Shown: positions 8,633 to 17,015 of the stretch, piece by piece
Position numbering within the stretch: the stretch's first letter is position 1
Layout: each line of letters begins with the position of its first letter
Source of the DNA: DASSUW01 sp963835525
GTDB lineage: Bacteria; Actinomycetota; Thermoleophilia; Solirubrobacterales; Solirubrobacteraceae
DNA length: 64,000 nt
Direction of reading: 5' to 3'
Assembly (NCBI GenBank): GCA_963835525.1
Contig: CAWIFM010000004.1
Coordinates: forward strand, 124,001-188,000
The notes under the pieces: model-generated
The model's input: the letters and a program-made list of their open reading frames with translations, nothing else
Told to the model about the DNA's origin: nothing
Databases searched by the model: none
Made by a program: the position numbers and the translations under genes

Positions 8633-9254
8633 CGCCGCGTTCCTCCTGGAGGGAGCGGACGATGGCGAGGCGGCGGCGCAGCTGCTCGGTCACGAAGTCC
8701 ATCAGGCGGCGGCGTGCGACGCGCGCCGCGCCGTCGAGCTCGAGCGCCACCACTCCGCTCTCATCGACCGCCGTCACGCGAGCCTGCACGCAGACCTCCT
8801 CGGACTCCCACGGCAGCATCACGCTGACCGACACGACCTGCTCGGCCTCCAGGCCGCCGACGCGCTCGAGCGTCATCCCGTCCGCGCCGATGTCCTGCGT
8901 CTGGCAGTCCAGCGCGCAGCCGTCCTCCAGCGTCACCGTCACCGGCGCGCAGATGGCCAGGCGCGAGGAGCGCCGGCGCGGGACGCAGACGCCGTCCGTG
9001 ACGCGGAACTCGATGTTCTCGGGCCGGTCGCCGCAGCGCAGGTCGCCCTTCAGGCCGACGTTCCGGCCGTTGTGGCGGAAGAGCAGGTGGGCGTTCTCGA
9101 CGAGCGGCGGCAGCCACATCGACTCGACGTGCTCCACCGGCTGGAGCGTGGCCACGTGACGGTGCACGCCAAGGACGAACGCCTTGAACTCGCTGACCCG
9201 CCCGAGGTCGGGCAGGCTCATCGTCACGATCGAGAACTCCTGAAGCCGGTCCAT
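8619..9254 (-). CDS. PilZ domain (YcgR-like) c-di-GMP effector
   Basis: 211 aa. The N-terminal half resembles a YcgR-N flagellar-brake domain (PDLGRVSEFKAFVLGVHRHV, then RHNGRNVGLKGDL). The C-terminal half (about 90-195) is a PilZ barrel with RxxxR (RRSSR) and a second motif DIGADG, where serine of the usual D-x-S-x-x-G is glycine. PilZ proteins bind c-di-GMP and slow the flagellar motor by contacting MotA or the FliG/FliM switch. The gene is downstream of cheY in the motility block and overlaps the hybrid kinase, fitting a brake role. It could pair with the HD-GYP enzyme at 1281. An alternative ATG lies at 9221. Confidence 0.85.
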   Translation of the reverse strand: MDRLQEFSIVTMSLPDLGRVSEFKAFVLGVHRHVATLQPVEHVESMWLPPLVENAHLLFRHNGRNVGLKGDLRCGDRPENIEFRVTDGVCVPRRRSSRLAICAPVTVTLEDGCALDCQTQDIGADGMTLERVGGLEAEQVVSVSVMLPWESEEVCVQARVTAVDESGVVALELDGAARVARRRLMDFVTEQLRRRLAIVRSLQEERGDDWN

Positions 9255-9281
9255 CGCCGTATTGATCGGCAGAAAGGCACT

Positions 9282-9311
9282 GCGGCCGGAGCCCAGGTGA
9301 GCTCCGACCGC
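9282..9311 (-). terminator. Hairpin between cheY and the PilZ gene
   Basis: The arms 9282-9292 and 9301-9311 form an 11-bp stem with one wobble pair and an eight-base loop, in the 82-bp gap after cheY. No U-tract follows. It may partly terminate or process the chemotaxis transcript before the PilZ-kinase pair. Confidence 0.45.
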
Positions 9312-9336
9312 GTAAGAAAACGAACGTCCGGGCGGC

Positions 9337-9696
9337 TTACGCCAGCGCCTTGCCGATCGCCTCGAGCACGCGGTCGGCCTGGAACGGCTTGACGACGAAG
9401 TCCTTGGCGCCGAGCTTGATCGACTCGAGCACCTTGGACTCCTGGCCCAGAGCGGAGCACATGACGACCTTGGCCGACGGGTCGAGCTCGACGATCTCCT
9501 TGAGGGCGGTGATTCCGTCCTTCTCGGGCATCGTGATGTCGAGGGTCGTGACCTCGGGCTTCAGTGCCTGGTACTGCGCGATCGCCTCGACGCCGTTGCC
9601 GGCCTCGCCGACCACCTCGTGGCCACCCTTCGTGAGCGCGTCGCTCACCATCTTCCGCATGAACGCGGCGTCGTCGACTACCAGGACTCGGGCCAT
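9337..9696 (-). CDS. cheY: CheY chemotaxis response regulator
   Basis: 119 aa, a single receiver domain. Acidic pocket D8/D9, phosphoacceptor Asp53 in TLDITMP, Ser/Thr switch region MCSALG and Lys in VVKPF are all present. It carries phosphate from CheA to the motor switch (FliM/FliY). The ATG lies inside the last codons of fliY (19-bp overlap) with GGAGG just upstream. It closes a run of overlapping genes, so stoichiometry is probably set by translational coupling. It resembles the Gram-positive/Thermotoga CheY type found with CheC-CheD. Confidence 0.93.
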   Translation of the reverse strand: MARVLVVDDAAFMRKMVSDALTKGGHEVVGEAGNGVEAIAQYQALKPEVTTLDITMPEKDGITALKEIVELDPSAKVVMCSALGQESKVLESIKLGAKDFVVKPFQADRVLEAIGKALA

Positions 9697-10601
9697 CGGG
9701 CCACCTCCAGCTGATTTTCCGTTGATGTGTTCGAGGGCTCCAGGACCGTCTCGATCCGCACGGCCCAGTCGGTGCCGTCGACCACCATCAGGCGGCCGGT
9801 GGCGAAGCGCCTACCGTTGACGTACAGGTCGATCGGCTCGTCGGCCGATCGGTTGAGTTCCACCACCGCGCCGGGGGGCAGTCCGACCACCTGCGCGGAT
9901 GGCATCTGCGCGCGACCCAGCTCCGCCCACACGCGCACGGGGATTCCCGCGAGCGACGGAGAGCCGGGACCGGCAGCGGCGCCGGCAGCCGACGGAGGGG
10001 CGCCGGCGGCGGCCGGCTCGGGCAGGGCCACCTCGGACCCCAGCTCGTCCAGCGCGCGCGTCATGCGCACCACGAAGGCGTTCGGCACGAGTTGGACGAG
10101 CCGGCACGGCTCGCCGCAGACCGAGAACGAGGCCCGCACGGCGTGCGGGGTGTGCGGGTAGGCATCTGCCGCCTGCGCCGCCTCGGTGAAGGTCTTGGTC
10201 TCGGGCGTCCCGATCTCGACCTCGGTGCCGAGCACCGAGGAGATCGCGATCGCGGCCGAGGCCATCATCTGGTTCATCGCCTCGGAGACGGCCGAGAGCT
10301 CGAGCTCCGACAGCTCCGGGGCGTCCGGGTCCTCCGGCTCCTCGATGCCCATCATCGCCGCGGCGAGCTTCTTCGCCCCGTCGAGGGTCATGACGAACAC
10401 GTTGGCGCCGGTGACGCCGTCCACGTAGGAGACGCTGGTCGCCACGGCGGGGACCGGGATCGTCTCCATCGGGTTCTGGCCGCCGGCGACCACGGAGACG
10501 TCGCCGGGGTTGATCTTGCCCGGCGCGAACATCTCCAGGACGCCGGTGATGGCCTCCGAGGTGGACTGGCCGAGGCGGGTGAGCGCGTCGTCGGTGCTCA
10601 T
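9678..10601 (-). CDS. fliY: FliY/FliN-type motor switch protein with CheC-like phosphatase domain
   Basis: 307 aa from ATG 10601. Residues about 1-200 are CheC-like and about 225-300 form the SpoA/FliN surface-presentation fold (PVRVWAELGRAQMPSAQVVGLPPGAVVELNR, broken here by the limit on quoting: PVRVWAELGRAQ then GAVVELNR). One phosphatase signature is intact: SAVSEAMN followed by exactly 22 residues and Pro. The other copy near the N-terminus (STSEAIT) is degenerate. FliY proteins dephosphorylate CheY-P at the motor. An Ala/Gly/Pro linker joins the domains. The gene overlaps fliM by 4 bp (ATGA) and cheY by 19 bp. Confidence 0.88.
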   Translation of the reverse strand: MSTDDALTRLGQSTSEAITGVLEMFAPGKINPGDVSVVAGGQNPMETIPVPAVATSVSYVDGVTGANVFVMTLDGAKKLAAAMMGIEEPEDPDAPELSELELSAVSEAMNQMMASAAIAISSVLGTEVEIGTPETKTFTEAAQAADAYPHTPHAVRASFSVCGEPCRLVQLVPNAFVVRMTRALDELGSEVALPEPAAAGAPPSAAGAAAGPGSPSLAGIPVRVWAELGRAQMPSAQVVGLPPGAVVELNRSADEPIDLYVNGRRFATGRLMVVDGTDWAVRIETVLEPSNTSTENQLEVARWPESW

Positions 10602-11575
10602 CGCGGCCTCCTCACGCGGTCGGTGATCTGCACCGCGCGGCGGCTGCCGCTGCGGCCCGGCTTGGCGCGGTGCACGGGCACCTTGTCGGCGAACAGGGTC
10701 ACGCCGCCGTCGGCGGGCGCGCCCAGCGACAGCACGTCTCCGGGCTGCAGTGCCAGCACCTGCTCGATCGGGAGCTCGATCGAGGCCACCTCGGCCCGCA
10801 CCGTCATGTCGACGCTGCCGACGGCGCGGCGGACGCGGTCGATCTCCTCGGCGCCGCGGTCGGGCGCGTCGTCGCGGGCGCTGAAGCGCTCGGCCACCGG
10901 CGCGATCGCCGACCACGGGAGCAGCAGGGCCACCGTGGTCGAGACGCCGCCGAGGCGGGCCTCGATCGTGAAGGTCAGCGTCGGCTCGCTGACCGGGATC
11001 ATGCCCGCGGTCTCGAGGTGCGACTCCATGCCGACGACGGCGAGCTCGAGCTCGGCCATGTCGGTCCAGATCACCGAGAGCTGGGCGGTGAGGCGGTCGC
11101 AGAAGTGACGGGCCAGCGCGAAGTCGATGTCGGTCAGGCGGCGCTCGCGCACCTCGCCGACCACGTCGCCGCCGAGCAGCAGCTCGATGGCGCCGAGCAC
11201 CAGGCCCGGCTCGCAGGCGAGCATGAGCCGGGTCCCGATCGGCTGCGCCTCGATCAGCGCGCTGATCGAGTTCGAAACCACTTGGGAGTGGGCGTTGGAC
11301 CACGTCAGCTGGGTCGAGTTGATGACCTCGAGCTCGAGCGGCACGCGAAGCTCGGCCGACAGGCGCGTCGACGCCGTGCGGCAGAACGCCTCGAGTGAGC
11401 GCTTGAGGCGCCGCTCCTGCTCGGAGGTGAACTTGGTCGGACGCGTGAAGTCGACCGCCCGCATGCGCCGGCGGCGCTGCTGGGTCGGCGCGTCCTCGGG
11501 CAGGCGGCCCTCACGGGCCGCGTCCACGAGGGCCGCGATCGCGTCGGCGCTGAGGACCTGTCCGCCGCCGCTCAT
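10598..11575 (-). CDS. fliM: Flagellar motor switch protein FliM
   Basis: 325 aa from ATG 11575, overlapping cheD by 4 bp. The N-terminal LSADAIAALV corresponds to the CheY-P docking peptide (usually LSQDEIDALL), here without the acidic EID core. It is followed by the conserved RRMRAVDFTRPTKF segment, the CheC-like FliM middle domain (about 60-240) and a C-terminal SpoA domain (LPIEQVLALQPGDVLSLG). FliM forms the C-ring with FliY/FliN and FliG. Its presence means a flagellar motor should be encoded elsewhere, because no other flagellar structural gene lies in the window. Confidence 0.9.
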   Translation of the reverse strand: MSGGGQVLSADAIAALVDAAREGRLPEDAPTQQRRRRMRAVDFTRPTKFTSEQERRLKRSLEAFCRTASTRLSAELRVPLELEVINSTQLTWSNAHSQVVSNSISALIEAQPIGTRLMLACEPGLVLGAIELLLGGDVVGEVRERRLTDIDFALARHFCDRLTAQLSVIWTDMAELELAVVGMESHLETAGMIPVSEPTLTFTIEARLGGVSTTVALLLPWSAIAPVAERFSARDDAPDRGAEEIDRVRRAVGSVDMTVRAEVASIELPIEQVLALQPGDVLSLGAPADGGVTLFADKVPVHRAKPGRSGSRRAVQITDRVRRPR

Positions 11576-12087
11576 GCCGCCACCGCCATCATCGCGCTGC
11601 CCGCGAGCAGCTCCTCGTCCTTGCCGCCCGCCTCGCGCACCTTCACGGACGAGCCGGTCACGTCGACGCGGATCGTGCGGCCGCGACTGCCGCCTGTGGC
11701 GGCCGCCACGACCGGGATGCGCTCCTTCACGAGCAGCTCGCGCACGGCGGCCTCGTTGCGCTGGCCGACCTCGAGGCCGGCCGCGGACACGGCGAACATG
11801 CTGGCGCCGCCCACGAGGATCGCCTCGAGGCGGAGCTTGCGAGCCCCGAGCTGCGAGAGCTCGGACAGCATCGCCGGCACGGCGAGATCCGCGAACTTGC
11901 GCGGATTCTCCGTGTCGTGGCCCTGCGACTGCGGAAGGACGATGTGGGCGAGGCCCGCGATCCCCAGCTTGCGGTCGATCAGAGCCAGCCCGATGCACGA
12001 GCCGAGTCCCAGCGAGACCAGCACGTGGCCGGGCACGCGCGAAACCGCGAGCTCACCCATCCGCACCATGGTCTCAGCTGCGGCCAT
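11572..12087 (-). CDS. cheD: CheD chemoreceptor glutamine deamidase
   Basis: 171 aa. The catalytic Cys is seen in LGLGSCIGLALID, with the matching His in LAHIVLPQS and the GGASMF motif. CheD deamidates receptor glutamines and also binds and stimulates CheC. It starts one base into the cheC stop and ends 4 bp into fliM, so cheC-cheD-fliM-fliY-cheY forms a tightly coupled adaptation and switch unit. Length is normal for the family. Confidence 0.93.
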   Translation of the reverse strand: MAAAETMVRMGELAVSRVPGHVLVSLGLGSCIGLALIDRKLGIAGLAHIVLPQSQGHDTENPRKFADLAVPAMLSELSQLGARKLRLEAILVGGASMFAVSAAGLEVGQRNEAAVRELLVKERIPVVAAATGGSRGRTIRVDVTGSSVKVREAGGKDEELLAGSAMMAVAA

Positions 12088-12674
12088 CAGCTCAGCCCGA
12101 GCCGCGAGAGGAGCTCGTCGACGCCGCCCTGGTCGGGCACCAGCAGGAAGGAGATCGAGCAGTCCTCGCCCTCGACGACCAGGTTCGAGTCGAGCAGCAG
12201 CGCGACGTCATCGGTGAGGGCGGCGGTCGCCAGCACGCTTCCGACGATAGAGCCGAGCATGTCGGTCAGGGTCGCAGGCGGGGTGGGCTCCAGCTCCATG
12301 CCGGTCATCGAGCCGAGCGCGTTGATGTAAGACGCGCCGACGATGTTGCCGATCTCGCCGAGGGCGGAGACGGCGAACTCGTCGCCGGGCTCCAGGCCGA
12401 GCATGCGGCACATGGCGTCGGCGTCGGACGGAGAGACCAGCAGCAGGACGGTGCCGCCCATGTCGCCCTTGATGCCGAGCACGATGCCCGTCATCTCGCT
12501 CTCGGCGTCGCCCATGGCGTCGACGGCGTCGGCGAACGGGAGCGCCTGAGCGTTGGGGACGGAGATGTCGACGGACCGCCCGAGCATCCCGGAGAGCGCG
12601 GTCGACGCGGTCCCCGAGCCGATGTTGGCCAGCTCACGCAGAGCGTCGAGCTGGAGTTCGGTGTACTGACTCAC
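12087..12674 (-). CDS. cheC: CheC CheY-P phosphatase
   Basis: 195 aa with two complete phosphatase signatures of the type [D/S]xxxExxN followed by 22 residues and Pro: DALRELAN near the N-terminus and SALGEIGN in the middle. CheC hydrolyses CheY-P and is activated by CheD, encoded next. The presence of both active sites agrees with the true CheC class rather than CheX. Upstream is a 14-bp gap to cheA. Confidence 0.92.
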   Translation of the reverse strand: MSQYTELQLDALRELANIGSGTASTALSGMLGRSVDISVPNAQALPFADAVDAMGDAESEMTGIVLGIKGDMGGTVLLLVSPSDADAMCRMLGLEPGDEFAVSALGEIGNIVGASYINALGSMTGMELEPTPPATLTDMLGSIVGSVLATAALTDDVALLLDSNLVVEGEDCSISFLLVPDQGGVDELLSRLGLS

Positions 12675-12688
12675 GAAGTTCCTTTGGC

Positions 12689-14659
12689 TTAGGCGGTGGC
12701 GAGGGCGGGTGCGGCGGTCTCGACGGCATCGCAGTCGACGATCAGTGCGATCTGCCCATCGGACATGACCGCGGCGCCCGAGAGGGCGGAGTTCTCGGCG
12801 ACCTCGGGGGGGAGGGGCCGGGTGACCAGCTCGCGCTGGCCGAAGAGGGTGCCGACGGTGACGGCCAGCGAGCCGGTGGCGCCGCGGACGACGACGGCGT
12901 ACTCGGCCTCCGGCTTCGGCGAGCCGCCGAAGCGCTCGGAGGCGTCGACGATCGGCAGCACGCCGTCGCGCATGACCAGCATCCGGCTCCCCGCGACAGA
13001 CCGCACAGCGTGGTCGGCGAGGCGGACGGTGCGCTCGATGCGGTCGAGCGGGATGGCGAACGGGCGGCCGTCGGCCTCCACGAGCAGGGCGGCCATGATC
13101 GCGAGGGTCAGCGGGAGGCGGATCTGCGCCACGGTGCCCTTGCCGAGCTCGGAGGTCATCAGGACCTCACCGCCCAGCTCGCGGATCGACGTGCGGACCG
13201 CGTCCATGCCGACGCCGCGGCCGGAGATGTCAGTGGCGACGTCGGCGGTCGAGAACCCGGGGTGGAACAGCAGCTCGACGGCCTTCGCGCTGTCGACCGC
13301 CGCAGCGGCCTCCTCGGTGATCAGCCCGCGCTCGGCAGCCTTCTCGGCGACCTTGACGGGGTCGATGCCGCGACCGTCGTCGCGCACCTCGATGACGACG
13401 TTGCCGCCGGCGTGGCGGGCCGAGAGCTTCAGCGTGCCGGTGGCCGGCTTGCCGGCCTTCTGGCGCTCCTCCGGGCCCTCGAGGCCGTGGTCGAGCGAGT
13501 TGCGGATCAGGTGCACGAGCGGATCGCCGAGCGCGTCGACCACGGTGCGGTCGAGCTCGGTGTCCTTGCCGACCAGCTCCAGCTCGACCTGCTTGCCGAG
13601 CTTGGTCGAGAGGTCGCGGACCAGGCGCGGGAAGCGCAGGAAGACGGCCTCGACCGGGATCATGCGGACCTGCATGACCATCGCCTGGAGGGCGTGGGAG
13701 GTCCGGGTCAGGTTCTGCATCGCCTGCGAGAGGCCCGGCACGTCGGCGTCGGCGGCCAGCGCCTCGACCTGGGTGCGGTGCAGCACGAGCTCGCCCATGA
13801 AGTGCATGAGCTGGTCGAGCCGCTCGGCGTCCACGCGGACGGTCGCGGCGCCCTTGCTGTTGTGACCGCCGGACTTCGGCTTCGCCGCGGCGGCGGCCAC
13901 CTTCTTGGGGGCTGCCTCCTCGATGACCTCGTCGCCGGTCTCGACGGCGGCGTCGCTGACCGCCTCGAACACCTCGACGTGGGCGACGTCCGACACGGCG
14001 CCGACCACGGCGGCCAGCTCGGAGTCGGTGCGCTCGGAGACCATCCAGGCGTCGATCTCGCTGCCGCTGAAGGTCTCGACGTCGTCCGGGCTCGGGACGC
14101 AGGCGAGCGTCTCGCCGAGCTCGGCCAGCGCCGAGAGGACCATGTACGCCCGCACCGACGGGATCTGCACGTCGTCTGAGAGCGTCGCGCTGACCTGGAC
14201 CACGCGGCGGCCGTCGGCCAGCTCGGCGAGATCGAGGGGCGCCTCGGCGGTCTCCTTGACCTCGGGCTCCGCCGCGTCGCGGTCGCGGATGAGGCCCTTG
14301 AGTCGCGTGATCAGCGGCTTGGGCTCGATCTCCTCCTCGCCGCTCTCGTCGATCGCGTCGACCGCGGCCGAGAGGGCGTCGAGACACTCGAGCAGGACGT
14401 CGATCGCCTCGCGGGGAAGCCCGCCCTTGCGCTGGCGCAGGAGCTCGAAGACGTCCTCCATCTCGTGCGTGAGGGCCGCCATGCCGGCGAAGCCCATCGT
14501 CGCGCTCATGCCCTTCAGGGAGTGCGCGATGCGGAAGATCTCGTCGACCGTCTCCTGGTCGTCGGGCCGCTCCTCGATGCGGACGACGGCGAGGTTCAGC
14601 TCCTGGAGGTGCTCACGCCCCTCGGCCAGGAACATCGGAAGGTACTCGGAGATGTCCAT
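12689..14659 (-). CDS. cheA: Chemotaxis histidine kinase CheA
   Basis: 656 aa with the full P1-P5 order. The Hpt domain has phosphoacceptor His46 in IAHSLKG. A P2-like region with Glu/Ala-rich linkers covers about 160-270. The P3 dimerisation helices carry LDQLMHFMGELVLHRTQ, and the P4 ATPase has N box HLIRNSLDHGLE, G1 DDGRGID and G2 GRGVGMDAVR. A P5 CheW-like domain runs from about 520 to the end. It phosphorylates CheY and CheB. Its ATG shares one base with the cheR stop. No methyl-accepting receptor gene is in the window. Confidence 0.95.
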   Translation of the reverse strand: MDISEYLPMFLAEGREHLQELNLAVVRIEERPDDQETVDEIFRIAHSLKGMSATMGFAGMAALTHEMEDVFELLRQRKGGLPREAIDVLLECLDALSAAVDAIDESGEEEIEPKPLITRLKGLIRDRDAAEPEVKETAEAPLDLAELADGRRVVQVSATLSDDVQIPSVRAYMVLSALAELGETLACVPSPDDVETFSGSEIDAWMVSERTDSELAAVVGAVSDVAHVEVFEAVSDAAVETGDEVIEEAAPKKVAAAAAKPKSGGHNSKGAATVRVDAERLDQLMHFMGELVLHRTQVEALAADADVPGLSQAMQNLTRTSHALQAMVMQVRMIPVEAVFLRFPRLVRDLSTKLGKQVELELVGKDTELDRTVVDALGDPLVHLIRNSLDHGLEGPEERQKAGKPATGTLKLSARHAGGNVVIEVRDDGRGIDPVKVAEKAAERGLITEEAAAAVDSAKAVELLFHPGFSTADVATDISGRGVGMDAVRTSIRELGGEVLMTSELGKGTVAQIRLPLTLAIMAALLVEADGRPFAIPLDRIERTVRLADHAVRSVAGSRMLVMRDGVLPIVDASERFGGSPKPEAEYAVVVRGATGSLAVTVGTLFGQRELVTRPLPPEVAENSALSGAAVMSDGQIALIVDCDAVETAAPALATA

Positions 14660-15495
14660 TACGACTCGTTCTTCCGGTAGATGAAGTGGAACGGAGAGGT
14701 GAGGTTCAGCGCGCGCGGATCGGCGACGCGCTCCGACGTGCCGACGACGAGGTAGCCGCCGGGCGCCAGCGCGGTGGCCAGGCGGGCGTGGAGGGCGTCG
14801 CGGACCTCTTCGGTGAAGTAGATGACGGTGTTACGGCACATGATCAAGTCGTAGCGTCCGGCTTGGACGGGCATCCGCAGCAGGTCGCCGACCTCGAAGC
14901 TCGTCATGCGAATGAGCTCGGACTTTGCCTGCCAACCACCGTCATCGGCCGGGTCGAACCACTTCTGCAGGAGGACGGGCGGGGCGGTACGGGCATCCTC
15001 GGCGCTGAAGAGGCCGGCGCGGGCGCGGGCGACCATGCGCTTGTCGAGGTCTGTGCCATGGATCTCGACCCGCGCGGTGGGGATCGAATCCTTGGCGATC
15101 GCCGCCAGGGTGAAGGCCTCGGCGCCGTAGGACGAGCCGGCGCTCCAGCAGCGCACGCGGGGTGGGTGGGGACGGTTCGCGAGCTCGGGCAGAATCGCCT
15201 TGCCGAGCGCGGTCCACTGGTCCTCGTGGCGCCACAGGTGCGAGACGTTGATCGTCACGCGGTCCAGGAACGCGTCGAGCTCCTCCGTGTCGGCCTTCAG
15301 ACGGGCGCCGTACGCGGTGAGGTCGGGGGTGCCGCGGCGCTGCGCGAAGGTGCGCACTCGGCGCTCCATCTGGCCGCGCTTGTACTGCATCAGGTCGACG
15401 CCGCAGAGCCGGCGCACCAGCTCGCACAGCGCGACGAAGTCATCGGTCTTGATGGTGGCGGCGAAGTCCGTCGCCTGGCGGGTGACGAGGCTCAT
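14659..15495 (-). CDS. cheR: Chemoreceptor methyltransferase CheR
   Basis: 278 aa from ATG 15495. The helical N-terminal domain (FVALCELVRRLCGVDL, then YKRGQMERRV) precedes a SAM-dependent methyltransferase domain with the SAM-binding SAGSSYGAEAFTLA, HGTDLDKRMV and the family motif MCRNTVIYF. It uses SAM to methylate receptor glutamates, opposing CheB. It overlaps cheB by 4 bp and touches cheA by one base. Slightly odd is SAGSSYGAE where most CheRs read SAACSTGEE-like sequences. Confidence 0.93.
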   Translation of the reverse strand: MSLVTRQATDFAATIKTDDFVALCELVRRLCGVDLMQYKRGQMERRVRTFAQRRGTPDLTAYGARLKADTEELDAFLDRVTINVSHLWRHEDQWTALGKAILPELANRPHPPRVRCWSAGSSYGAEAFTLAAIAKDSIPTARVEIHGTDLDKRMVARARAGLFSAEDARTAPPVLLQKWFDPADDGGWQAKSELIRMTSFEVGDLLRMPVQAGRYDLIMCRNTVIYFTEEVRDALHARLATALAPGGYLVVGTSERVADPRALNLTSPFHFIYRKNES

Positions 15496-16514
15496 CGACC
15501 CGCCTCCCGCGCGATCGCGCCGGCCAGCTCGCCGAGCGGCAGGACCTCGTCGGCCAGGCCGGCCTCGGCCACCGCGCGCGGCATGCCGTAGACGGTGCAG
15601 GTGGACTCGGCCTCGACGAGGATGCGCCCGCCGGCGGCGCGGACCGCCTTGGCGCCCTCGAGGCCGTCGCGGCCCATGCCGGTCAGCACGACCAGCACCA
15701 TGCGCGGGCCGAAGAGCTTGGCGGCGTCCTCGATCGTGAAGTCCGCGCGCGGCTTGAGGCCGCCGACCGGGGCGTCGTCGGACAGCCGCGCGTGGCGCGT
15801 GCCGTCGAGGCGCAGGTGGGACCCACCGGGGGCGAGCAGCGCCACGCCGGGCTCCAGGTTCTCGCCGCCGGTAGCCTCGACCACGTTGAGCTTCGACGAG
15901 CCGTCGAGCCGCGTCGCGAGCGAGGCGGTGAAGCCCGGCGGCATGTGCTGGACGATCAGCGTGCCGGCGCCGAGCGGAGAGGGGAGCTTGGGGATGAGGT
16001 CGCCCAGGGCCTTCGGGCCGCCGGTCGAGCAGGCGATGACGACGACCTTCCTGCCGGCCACGGCAGTGCGGCGATGCTCCGGCCGGCGGGCGATCGTCCG
16101 CACGGCAGGACGCCGGACGCGGCCGCTGTGGGCCGCCTCGCCGACCTTGCGGCCGAGCTCGGAGGTGAAGGTCTCCAGCGGGTCGCCGAAGGCGGGCTTG
16201 GCGACCAGCTCGAAGGCGCCCTCGGCCAGCGCGTCCACGGCGCGGGCGCCGTGGGCGGGGGAGAAGGCGGAGACCACGACGACCGGCACCGGCTCGGCCT
16301 TGCCCGCGCGCAGGGCGCGGAGCACGCCGAGGCCGTCCATGCCGGGCATGTGCAGGTCCAGCGTCATCGCGTCCGGGCGGTGCGCACGGCACGCGGCCAG
16401 CGCCTCGTCGCCGTCGGCCGCGGTGGCGACGACCTCGAAGCCCTGCCGCCCGAGCGCGTCGGACAGCAGGCGGCGCATGAGCCGCGAATCGTCGGCGACG
16501 ACTACGCGCATCAT
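15492..16514 (-). CDS. cheB: Protein-glutamate methylesterase/deamidase CheB
   Basis: 340 aa. The receiver domain has ADDS and Asp53 in TLDLHMP; a linker around 120-150 leads to the methylesterase domain. Catalytic Ser lies in ACSTGGP, His in QHMPPGF and Asp in LTGMGRDG. Phosphorylation by CheA activates receptor demethylation. It lies between cheW (15-bp gap) and cheR (4-bp overlap). Confidence 0.94.
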   Translation of the reverse strand: MMRVVVADDSRLMRRLLSDALGRQGFEVVATAADGDEALAACRAHRPDAMTLDLHMPGMDGLGVLRALRAGKAEPVPVVVVSAFSPAHGARAVDALAEGAFELVAKPAFGDPLETFTSELGRKVGEAAHSGRVRRPAVRTIARRPEHRRTAVAGRKVVVIACSTGGPKALGDLIPKLPSPLGAGTLIVQHMPPGFTASLATRLDGSSKLNVVEATGGENLEPGVALLAPGGSHLRLDGTRHARLSDDAPVGGLKPRADFTIEDAAKLFGPRMVLVVLTGMGRDGLEGAKAVRAAGGRILVEAESTCTVYGMPRAVAEAGLADEVLPLGELAGAIAREAGR

Positions 16515-16529
16515 CCCCTCCCGCCGCGG

Positions 16530-16973
16530 CTAGGCCGCGGCGATCTCCTCGGCGCTCGAGCGCGCGAAGAGGCCCTCGGGGTTGAGCAGGATGACCAGGC
16601 GGTCCTCGATCTTGGCGATCGCCTCGATCGAATCGCGGTTGGCGGTCGGGACGTCCTCGAGCTGGTCGCTCGAGACGGTCAGGACCTCCTCGACCTCGTC
16701 GACCATGATGCCGACCTGGCCGGTGCCGCTCTCGACGATGACGATCTTGCCGGCCTCGGACCCGGCGATCTCGAGCCCCATACGGGCGGCGAGATCGAAG
16801 ATCGGGATGATCTTGCCGCGCAGGCCGATGACGCCACGGATCCAGGCGGCGTCGGAGGCGACGGTGCGGGGCTCGGTGAAGCGGATGATCTCGTGGACGG
16901 AACCGATCGGGAGGGCGTACTCCTCGCTCCCGAGCGAGAACACCACGAGCTGCTGTGAAGTGGTCTCAGACAT
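16530..16973 (-). CDS. cheW: CheW coupling protein
   Basis: 147 aa, a single CheW SH3-like domain: VVFSLGSEEYALPIGSVHEI at the start, a central VIGLRGKIIPIFDLAARMG and DEVEEVLTV toward the end. It links receptors to CheA. It is the first gene of the chemotaxis run. The 42-bp gap upstream holds an inverted repeat, so a promoter or leader structure may lie there, or transcription may continue from the kinase gene before it. Confidence 0.93.
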   Translation of the reverse strand: MSETTSQQLVVFSLGSEEYALPIGSVHEIIRFTEPRTVASDAAWIRGVIGLRGKIIPIFDLAARMGLEIAGSEAGKIVIVESGTGQVGIMVDEVEEVLTVSSDQLEDVPTANRDSIEAIAKIEDRLVILLNPEGLFARSSAEEIAAA

Positions 16974-16978
16974 GTCGC

Positions 16979-16999
16979 CCGGGAATTCGGCATTCCCGG
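16979..16999. promoter_or_regulatory. Inverted repeat just upstream of cheW
   Basis: CCGGGAAT (16979-16986) and ATTCCCGG (16992-16999) pair perfectly around a five-base loop, six bases upstream of the cheW start codon on the transcribed strand. It could terminate the preceding kinase transcript or shape the cheW leader. It covers the usual ribosome-binding position. Confidence 0.45.
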
Positions 17000-17015
17000 C
17001 CGACTCTTGAGGCGC

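Noticed and set aside
6923..8827. 634-codon open frame on the plus strand
   Set aside because: It is antisense to the hybrid kinase and PilZ genes, with His/Arg/Asp-rich composition and no domain. A GC-driven shadow.
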